Source of the DNA: Arenimonas terrae
Lineage (GTDB): Bacteria > Pseudomonadota > Gammaproteobacteria > Xanthomonadales > Xanthomonadaceae
Assembly (NCBI RefSeq): GCF_006265115.1
Contig: NZ_SMDR01000004.1
Location: forward strand, 132,010-196,009
DNA length: 64,000 bases
Direction of reading: 5' to 3'
Position 1 is the first letter of the stretch; every line of letters starts with the position of its first letter. Shown piece after piece: positions 18,901-26,000 of this stretch. The position numbers were made by a program, and so were the translations under genes. The notes beneath the pieces were generated by a model. That model had not been told where the DNA came from. It did no database searches and saw nothing but the letters and a program-made list of their open reading frames with translations.

Positions 18901-19494
18901 CTGCTTGAGCTGCCTGCCGAAGCCTGCGAGTTTCAGGTCCTCGAGGGCGATGCCCGCCGCCGCCGCGCCATCGCCCTGGTGCAGCACGCGCCAGGCGTCG
19001 CGCGCCAGCTCGTCGGCCAGGGCCTGGCCCGAGGTCGGGTCGCCCACTTCGAAGCGGCTGCCGCTTTCGAAGGGATGTTCGGCCAGGATGCGCTGGCACA
19101 GGCCGTGCAGCGTGCCCACCGGCGCGCGGTCGAAATCGGCCAGCGCGAGGCGCAGGCGGCGGCGGTCCTCACGCAGGCACGCCGCGTCGCGCCAGCGTGC
19201 GCGCAGCCAGGCTTCGTCTTCCGGCGGCACATCGGATGCCGGCGGATTCTCCGACAGCCACAGCGCATGGCGCAGCCGCGCCCGCAGGCGTTCGCGCAGC
19301 TCCTGCGCGGCGGCGTCGGTGAAGGTGGTGACGACGACCTGTTCGACGGCCAGCGGCTGTTCCAGCAGCAGGCGCAGGTACAGCACGGCAATGGTCCAGG
19401 TCTTGCCGGTGCCGGCGCTGGCTTCGACCAGAGAGCGCCCGGACGCCGCCAACGGCAGCTGCGACCAATGGGCGACCGGCTGCGGCCCGCTCAT
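15988..19494 (-). CDS. recB: Exodeoxyribonuclease V beta subunit RecB
   Basis: An 1168-aa protein (E. coli 1180). Residues 25-32 form Walker A (ASAGTGKT), followed by the UvrD-type motif II ALVDEFQDTDAQQYGILDRL and motif VI FRTLYVALTRA. The C-terminal nuclease domain keeps the catalytic motif HVLDYKGNWLGE (Asp and Lys ligands) followed by MQALLYTVALHRFLR. RecB is the 3'-to-5' motor and sole nuclease of RecBCD. ATG at 19494 overlaps the recC stop (ATGA), and its own stop overlaps recD. An oddity near 16099-16114 is a (TA)n run encoding YIYMY next to the conserved YxYxxVR strand of the nuclease domain, in otherwise GC-rich DNA. Confidence 0.97.
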   Translation of the reverse strand: MSGPQPVAHWSQLPLAASGRSLVEASAGTGKTWTIAVLYLRLLLEQPLAVEQVVVTTFTDAAAQELRERLRARLRHALWLSENPPASDVPPEDEAWLRARWRDAACLREDRRRLRLALADFDRAPVGTLHGLCQRILAEHPFESGSRFEVGDPTSGQALADELARDAWRVLHQGDGAAAAGIALEDLKLAGFGRQLKQLMAPGVRIDAEGEDLPAVLAALPEDLVSGLRDVVGRVAWFARSNSALRTALTALADCFAGEGGWPKEDHLALIRDQLLDKQVRPEHQAAFLAHPAIAALFGGWPRIEATRFVPLQRFWRAQVEQAQRWRDERLAARGQVTFDEMIRRAHAAIAANPALADALFRDWPVALVDEFQDTDAQQYGILDRLYRDADGAPRGRLVMIGDPKQAIYGFRGGDIHAYRRARGDAGHVLVLGTNHRSSRGYVQAVNQWYAAGGETLGRSGADDVNYRPVEASDRRDGTPYTIGGRVLERPLQVHFHADDPGRQGERRRQALDACANQIAAMLASGQHAIGGRPLEPGDLAVLLPTNRDIASLRARLQARGVPCVGGARDSVFAGDWAFELQLVLSAVLAEEDESALRAALLTRLWGYDLAMLAALDAGSPRWAAVSDRLQRLRHTWRAKGVLALVQQLAVDAAPRLLATPGGERDLTDLRHLGELLQQRSEQGGGARELLAWLGEQRRGDGDEDSGDERQPRIESDARRVQLMSLHKSKGLEFPVVFLPLMWAHEGQSLQAPYLVPLREGGRRAAFDDAAKAIARWEGQDERFRTLYVALTRAIHACHVYALPPERAQAANSQKPKADPERAPLDAMLARVIQAGLQHALPQVAWNDAGWPLVEAQLPRVTSSPPTRVALSEPVATPLRQRLSFSTLISGLRLAATEEAPADDEPTMPGAVIPEPADEPPHPELSTLANVRGTAFGNALHAAFEHRRQDRPLARQHALLIEQLRGFGVRAQDTRLESVVAPLAQRMDGALAAELLPGLRLGEVPAAKQRAEMAFHFALDAARLSRLRAACAANGEPDLVPPLAAERLRGLMTGKIDLVFEHAGVFHVLDYKGNWLGERLSDYRGHGLRAAMDHSHYRMQALLYTVALHRFLRQRLPDYVPAKQLGAYIYMYVRAAGLAPGAGIFVERFSDGLIHAVDAVLAETEAGA

Positions 19495-22400
19495 TCCGCC
19501 TCCTCCGGCCCAAGCCGCAGGATCTCGGCGATGCGTCCGGCCTGGTCCTTGAGCGCTTCGTGGTCCGCGCTGCCTTCCTCGAAATCCAGACCGCGCCCGA
19601 GCAGGCGCGCATAACCGGGCGCATAGCCGCGTTCGACCTGCCAGGCGCCTTCGGCGTCGTCCTTGCCGGCCGCGAGCACGCTCGAAGCGCGCGGGAAGTA
19701 CCAGGCCGGGTGCGTGGCCGGCCGTGCCCACAGCGCGACCAGGTCGAGCACCCGCTGCTCGAGATCGTCGAGCATGTGGCGCTGGCCCGCGGCCGGCGCG
19801 GCGAGGAAGTCGCGATCCCAGCGCGCGATGCCGTCCTGCCATTTCGTGCCAGGTTTTTTCACCAGCGCGGCCAGGCGCACGGCGCGGCCGGCGTTTTCCG
19901 GCGCCAGCCGCAGCAGCGCCCAGGCCAGGAACAGCGGCAGGCGTTCGCGCAGGTCGAGGTCGCCTTCCTTGTCACGGTTCGGGAACACGTCGAACACCCA
20001 GAGCGTGCCGCCGGCTTCGAAGGCGTTCTTCAGTTCGCCGGTGAGCCGGAAGCGGCCGAGTTCGCGCCGCAGCGGCGGTGTCGCCTCCGGCAGCCCCGCG
20101 GCCAGCAGCGGCGCCAGGTCGGCGCGCGCACGCGCGCCGTCGACCAGCGCCTGCACCGCCTCGACTTCGCGCGTCCATGCCGCTTCGCCCAGGCCGGCGG
20201 CGGGCAGCAAGCCCGCCAGGCGCATGGCCTCCGGGGCCTGCGCCGGCAGCGGCGTGGCCGGATCGCGCAGGGCCTGCAGGCACAGCGCGCGCGCCGGCGA
20301 ATCGAGCCGGCCCAGGCGCGGCTCCAGCGGTTCGTCCTCGGCCAGGCCGCTGTCGTCCAGCGCATCCAGGCGGGCCTGCAGGCGTTCGGCCAGCAGCACA
20401 CGCGCGGGATCGCGGAAGTAGCGGCGCAGCTCGGCCAGCGAGAGCTCGCGCACGCCATCGTCCTCCGGCGCCGGGCCGGCGGGCAGCAGCTGCGCCGGCT
20501 CGGGCGCGCCGCGCACCATCGCCGCGAACTCGCTCCGGTAGGTGAACAGCCGCGGATCGGCGCCGTCGAAATAACCTGCGTCGAATGGCTGCAGCGGATG
20601 TTCGACCCGCCAGGCGGGCGTCATCGCCTCGTCGTCGATCCGATCGCCCGCCCGGGGCAGCGCCGCCATCAGCTCGGCCAGCGGCGCGGCGGGATTGCGC
20701 GCGCTGCCGCTGACCGCGTCGTGGGCCACATAGCTCAGGTGCAGCGCGTCGCGCGCCGACATCAGCGTTTCCAGGAAGAGGTAACGGTCGTCGCTGCGCA
20801 CGTCGCGGTCGCCGAGCCGGCGCAGGCCCGGGCGGCCGATCGGATCGAGGCCGGCGTCGATGTCGTTGCGCGGGTATTCGCCTTCGTTCAAGCCCAGCAC
20901 CGCCACCACGCGGAACGGGATCGCGCGCTGCGGCACCATGCCGCAGACGGTGATGCCGCCGGCCAGGAAACGCTGGCGCTCGGGCACCGCCGACAGGCGC
21001 TCTTCCAGCCACTGCTTGACGACCGGGAAGGCCAGCGACGGGTCCAGCTCCAGTTCGCCCGGCTCGCTGGCCAGCGCACGCAGCAGGCCGCGCAGCTGGT
21101 CCATGGCCTCGAGGCCGGCGGCATCGGCGGGATCGGCGAGGAACAGCGCGTCGAGGCGTTCTTCCAGCCGCCGCGCCCACTCGCTGGCCGGGCGTTCGGC
21201 GGCGGCATCGCTGCGCAGGCCCGCGAGCTGCTGCAGCAGGTGGTCGAGCGCACCCAGCGCCGGAGTCGCGCCGCCGGAGACGCCGGGCACGGGCACCATC
21301 GCACTGTCGTCAGGCAGGTGCAGCACGGTATCGATGCCTTCGCTGCCGTGGATGAATCCGGCGACCAGCCGGTCCATCGCCCAGGACAGCGTGTGTTCTT
21401 CGGTCGCCGGCACGCCCATCGCGGCGCGGAAGGCCGGGTCCAGACCCCAGGCCGCGCGCGCGTCCGCCAGCCACTGGGTCAGGCTGTCGAGCGCGCCGTC
21501 GTCGAGCCCGAGGCGGCGCTTCACCGCCGGCTGACCGAGGAAATCGACCAGTTCGGGTGCGGTCAGCCGCGTGTTCGGCAGCGACATCAGCTGCCGGAAC
21601 GCGGCGAACAGCGGCTGCGCGCGCGCCATCGGCACGTCGGCCAGGTGGTAGGGCAAGGGGCCTTCGGCGCGGCCGGCTTCGCCGAACACCGACGGCAGCA
21701 GCGGCAGGTAGGCGCCGATGTCGGGTGCCATGACGACGATGTCGGAGGGCTCGAGGTCCGGGCGTTCGGCGCGTTCGCGCAGCAGCGCGTCGCGCAGCGC
21801 TTCGAGTTCGCGCAGGCGCGAGTGCGCCGCATGCACGCGCAGCGAGCGGTCGCGCAGGCGCACGTCGCGGCTGCGCGGGTCCACCGCCATCAGCGCAGGG
21901 TCGAGCCGGCGCAGGCTTTCCTGCGTGCGCTCGAGCAGCGACTCCGGCGCACTGTCGGCCTCGCGTTCGTCGCGGAAGTGGCGGATATCGAGCCCGGCCT
22001 CAAGCTGCTGCATCGACAGCATGAAGTGCTGGCCCAGCCGCCCCCAGGCCGCCAGCAGCGGATGGCCCTGGTCGAGGAAGTAGGCGCTGGCGTCCTCGCC
22101 GTGCGGGTCTTTCGCCAGCTCGAGCAGGCGCGCGCGTTCGCTGCGCAGGCCGGCCCAGTATTCGCGGCAGGGATCGGGCAGGTAGAACACCACCGGCCGG
22201 TGCGCGGCCAGCGCCTGCAGCACGGCCAGTTCCGCCGGCGCGATGTGGCTGATGCCGAACACGTGCAGCGGATCGCCGGCGCCCACGTCGACGCCCCCGG
22301 CCCGCAGTGTCGCGCCGAGTTCGGCCAGGCGTTCGCCGCGGTGCGGCTCCTGCAGCGCCTGGCGCAGCAGCCGCCACAGCGCCGGATGGAAGCCGGCCCC

Positions 22401-22904
22401 TTCGAAGGCGTTGCGTGAATACGCCCAGTCCTCGAGCCAATCCGGCCGGTAGGCCATGTACTGGATGTAGATGCGCGCCAGCCGGTCGGCGAGCTGGAAC
22501 CGGCGCAGCGGCGCGTCCGGGCCGGCGAGGTAGGCGGCCAGGGCGGCGTCGGGCGGCGCGGCCAGGACCTCGTGGATGCGCCAGCGCAGCCATTCGCGGC
22601 GCCAGCCCCGCGGCGACACCGCGTTTTCGCCCAGCACCTGCCGCGCCAGACCGTCGAGGAAGCCGGTGGGCAGCACGATGTCGAGGTTGGCGACGATGCC
22701 ACCCGCGCCGCGGCGCCGCGCCAGCGCGCCCGCCAGCCACTGGCGCATGCCCGGGTGTGCGGCCACCACCGTCTGCGGCGCCAGCGGCGAGGCCGGGGCC
22801 TGGGTGGCCAGCAGATGGTCCAGCGGCTCCAGCAGCGCCTCCAGGCGGCTGGCCCGGAACACCGTGATTCCCTCGCTGGCCTTTTGTTTCCAGTCCGCTG
22901 ACAT
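19491..22904 (-). CDS. recC: Exodeoxyribonuclease V gamma subunit RecC
   Basis: A 1137-aa protein of RecC length (E. coli 1122). It opens GITVFRASRLEALLEPLDHLL, equivalent to the VYHSNRLDVL start of RecC, and contains ADRLARIYIQYMAYRPDWLEDW and HVFGISHIAPAELAVLQALA. RecC is the scaffold that splits DNA strands and reads Chi with a degenerate helicase/nuclease fold. ATG at 22904 is chosen; a GTG two codons upstream (22910) is possible, and neither has a strong ribosome site. It is the first gene of recC-recB-recD. It lies downstream of the RTX gene on the same strand, but a strong terminator at 22969-23003 separates them, so its promoter must be in the short 22905-22968 gap. Confidence 0.97.
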   Translation of the reverse strand: MSADWKQKASEGITVFRASRLEALLEPLDHLLATQAPASPLAPQTVVAAHPGMRQWLAGALARRRGAGGIVANLDIVLPTGFLDGLARQVLGENAVSPRGWRREWLRWRIHEVLAAPPDAALAAYLAGPDAPLRRFQLADRLARIYIQYMAYRPDWLEDWAYSRNAFEGAGFHPALWRLLRQALQEPHRGERLAELGATLRAGGVDVGAGDPLHVFGISHIAPAELAVLQALAAHRPVVFYLPDPCREYWAGLRSERARLLELAKDPHGEDASAYFLDQGHPLLAAWGRLGQHFMLSMQQLEAGLDIRHFRDEREADSAPESLLERTQESLRRLDPALMAVDPRSRDVRLRDRSLRVHAAHSRLRELEALRDALLRERAERPDLEPSDIVVMAPDIGAYLPLLPSVFGEAGRAEGPLPYHLADVPMARAQPLFAAFRQLMSLPNTRLTAPELVDFLGQPAVKRRLGLDDGALDSLTQWLADARAAWGLDPAFRAAMGVPATEEHTLSWAMDRLVAGFIHGSEGIDTVLHLPDDSAMVPVPGVSGGATPALGALDHLLQQLAGLRSDAAAERPASEWARRLEERLDALFLADPADAAGLEAMDQLRGLLRALASEPGELELDPSLAFPVVKQWLEERLSAVPERQRFLAGGITVCGMVPQRAIPFRVVAVLGLNEGEYPRNDIDAGLDPIGRPGLRRLGDRDVRSDDRYLFLETLMSARDALHLSYVAHDAVSGSARNPAAPLAELMAALPRAGDRIDDEAMTPAWRVEHPLQPFDAGYFDGADPRLFTYRSEFAAMVRGAPEPAQLLPAGPAPEDDGVRELSLAELRRYFRDPARVLLAERLQARLDALDDSGLAEDEPLEPRLGRLDSPARALCLQALRDPATPLPAQAPEAMRLAGLLPAAGLGEAAWTREVEAVQALVDGARARADLAPLLAAGLPEATPPLRRELGRFRLTGELKNAFEAGGTLWVFDVFPNRDKEGDLDLRERLPLFLAWALLRLAPENAGRAVRLAALVKKPGTKWQDGIARWDRDFLAAPAAGQRHMLDDLEQRVLDLVALWARPATHPAWYFPRASSVLAAGKDDAEGAWQVERGYAPGYARLLGRGLDFEEGSADHEALKDQAGRIAEILRLGPEEAE

Positions 22905-22968
22905 CCGCACAGCCTAGCCGATGAAGGTGGCCAGGCTAAGCACGGCGAGTCTCAGCCCGCGAGATGGC

Positions 22969-23003
22969 AAAAAAAGGGCCTGGCGGATCGCTCCGCCAGG
23001 CCC
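22969..23003 (-). terminator. Rho-independent terminator of the RTX operon
   Basis: A perfect 12-bp stem (22976-22987 with 22992-23003) and a TCGC loop. Read on the minus strand it is followed by seven T residues (22975-22969). It lies 21 nt after the RTX stop codon and ends that operon before recC. Confidence 0.95.
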
Positions 23004-23024
23004 CGTTGCCCTCCCCGGCAAGGC

Positions 23025-26000
23025 TTACGCGGCGGGGGCCAGCACGACCGGCTGCGGATGCACCGGCGGCAGCGTGTCGCCGCTCGAGCCATAGGTCGGC
23101 CCATAGGCCGCCATCGCATCAATCAGCCCGTCCGCGATCGCAGTGACCTCGGCGGCATCCCAGACGGTTCCATCGGCGAACTCGAAGCTCTCCACCTGGT
23201 AGTCGGCGCTGTAGAAGAACCAGCTCACGGTCAGCTGCTGCCCGTCCACCATGGTCATCACCAGATGGCTGCCCTGACGCTCCACGCTGGTGACCTGCGA
23301 GGGATCGAAGTCCTCGAACACCAGGCGATCGTTGCCCTGGTAGTCGTAGACCGAGTCGATGCCATCGCTCAGGCGGATGACGTAGGTGTCGTTACCGACG
23401 CCGCCGTCCAGGCTGTCGTTGCCGATGCCGCCGATGAGCGTGTCGTTGCCCGCGTCGCCCAACAGGGAGTCGGCGCCGGCGCCACCGTCCAGGACGTCGT
23501 CGTTGGCCCGGCCGTCCAGATGGTCGTTGCCTTCGTAACCGAACATCCGGTCCACCAGGCCCGTGCCCGTGTAGCTGTCGTTGCCGGCTGTGCCCGGCAC
23601 GATCAGGCGATCCAGGATGTCGGCGTTCGTCCAGGCGGTACCGTCGGCGAACGCGAAACTCTCGATCTGGTAGTCGGCACTGTAGAAGTAGTACTGCAGG
23701 TTCAGCTGCTGGCCGTTCGCCAGGCGCAGCACCAGCATGTCGCCGTGGCGTTCCACCGACTGCACGTCCGCAGCGTTCAGTCCCTCGAACACGACCTTGT
23801 CCACGCCCTGGTAGTCATATACGGAATCGATGCCGTCGCCGGCGCGGATCACGTAGGTGTCGTTGCCGACGCCGCCATTCAGGGCGTCGTTGCCCTCGCC
23901 ACCGATCAGCACGTCATTGCCGGCATCGCCCAGCAGCGAGTCGTCACCGATGCCGCCATCCAGGACGTCGTCGTTGCCTCGGCCGTCCAGGTAGTCGTTG
24001 CCTTCGTAACCGAACATCCGGTCCACCAGGCCCGTACCCGTGTAGCTGTCGTTGGCGGCCGTACCCGGAACCACCAGACGGTCCAGCAGCTCCGCGCTGC
24101 CCCAGGTCGTCCCGTCGGCAAACTGCAGCGTCTCGATCTGGTAGTCCGCACTGTAGAAGTACCACTGCAGGTTCAGCTGCTGGCCGTTCGCCAGGCGCAG
24201 CACCAGCATGTCGCCGTGGCGTTCCACCGACTGCACGTCGGCCGCGTTCAGGCCTTCGAACACGATCCGGTCGGCACCCTGGTAGTCGGTCAGCAGGTCG
24301 ATACCGTCACCGGCACGGATCACATAGGTGTCGTTACCGACGCCGCCGTCCAGGCTGTCGTTGCCGATGCCGCCGATGAGGGTGTCGTCGCCGGCGTCGC
24401 CCAGCAGCGAGTCCGCACCGGCCCCACCGTCCAGGACGTCGTCGTTGCCGCGGCCGTCCAGGTAGTCGTTACCCTCGTAACCGAACATCCGGTCCACCAG
24501 GCCCGTGCCCGTGTAGCTGTCGTTGCCCGCCGTGCCCGGCACCACCAGACGGTCCAGCAGCTCCGCGCTGCCCCAGGTCGTCCCGTCGGCAAACTGCAGC
24601 GTCTCGATCTGGTAGTCGGCGCTGTAGAAGTACCACTGCAGGTTCAGCTGCTGGCCGTTGGCCAGGCGCAGCACCAGCATGTCGCCGTGGCGCTCCACCG
24701 ACAGCACGTCGGCGGCGTTCAGATCCTCGAACACGATCCGGTCGGCGCCCTGGTAGTCGGTCAGCAGGTCGATACCGTCCCCGGTACGGATCACGTAGGT
24801 GTCGTTGCCGGTGCCGCCGTCCAGGCTGTCGTTGCCGACGCCACCAATGAGCGTGTCGTTACCCGCATCACCCAGCAGCGCGTCGTCGCCTTCCCCGCCG
24901 TCGATCAGATCGTCATTGCCCCGACCATCCAGCCTGTCGTTTCCGGCGTAACCGATGATCCAGTCGGCATTTCCGCTGCCGACCAGGGAGTCGCCGTTGG
25001 CGGTTCCAGGAGTTGCCACGCGCTGGAGGATGCTCTGGTAGTCCCAGGTCGTGCCATCCGCGAACTGCAGGGCCTCGATCTGGTAGTCGGCGCTGTAGAA
25101 GTACCACTGCAGGTTCAGCTGCTGGCCGTTCGCCAGGCGCAGCACCAGCGCGTCGCCGTGGCGCTCCACGGAAACCACGTCGGCCGCGTTCAGGCCTTCG
25201 AACACCACCTTGTCCGTGCCCTGGTAGTCATACACGGAATCGATGCCGTCGCCGGCGCGGATCACGTAGGTGTCGTTGCCGACACCACCGCTCATCGTGT
25301 CGTCGCCGACGCCACCGATCAGCACGTCATTGCCGGCGTCGCCCAGCAGCGAGTCATCACCGATGCCGCCGTCCAGGATGTCGTCGTTGCCTCGGCCGTC
25401 CAGGTAGTCGTTGCCTTCGTAACCGAACATCCGGTCCACCAGGCCCGTGCCCGTGTAGCTGTCGTTGCCCGCCGTGCCCGGCACCACCAGGCGATCCAGG
25501 ATGTCGGTGTTCGTCCAGGCGGTACCGTCGGCGAACGCGAAACTCTCGATCTGGTAGTCGGCACTGTAGAAGTAGTACTGCAGGTTCAGCTGCTGGCCGT
25601 TCGCCAGTCGCAGCACCAGCATGTCGCCGTGGCGTTCCACCGACTGCACGTCGGCGGCATTCAGGCCTTCGAACACGACCTTGTCCACGCCCTCGTGATC
25701 GCTGAGCGTATCGACACCGTCACCGGCCCGGATCACGTAGGTGTCATTGCCCACGCCGCCCTGCAGGCTGTCGTTGTCGGTGCCACCGATGAGGGTGTCG
25801 TTGCCCGCGTCGCCCAACAGGGAGTCGGCGCCGGCGCCGCCGTCCAGGACGTCGTCGTTGGCCCGGCCGTCCAGATGGTCGTTGCCTTCGTAACCGAACA
25901 TCCGGTCCACCAGGCCCGTGCCCGTGTAGCTGTCGTTGGCGGCCGTGCCCGGAACCACCAGACGGTCCAGCAGCTCCGCGCCGCCCCAGGTCGTCCCGTC

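Noticed and set aside
23136..25961. Regular repeats suggestive of a CRISPR-like or satellite array
   Set aside because: The period is 471 bp, units are translated in frame as RTX/HCBP domains, and there are no short repeats with unique spacers.
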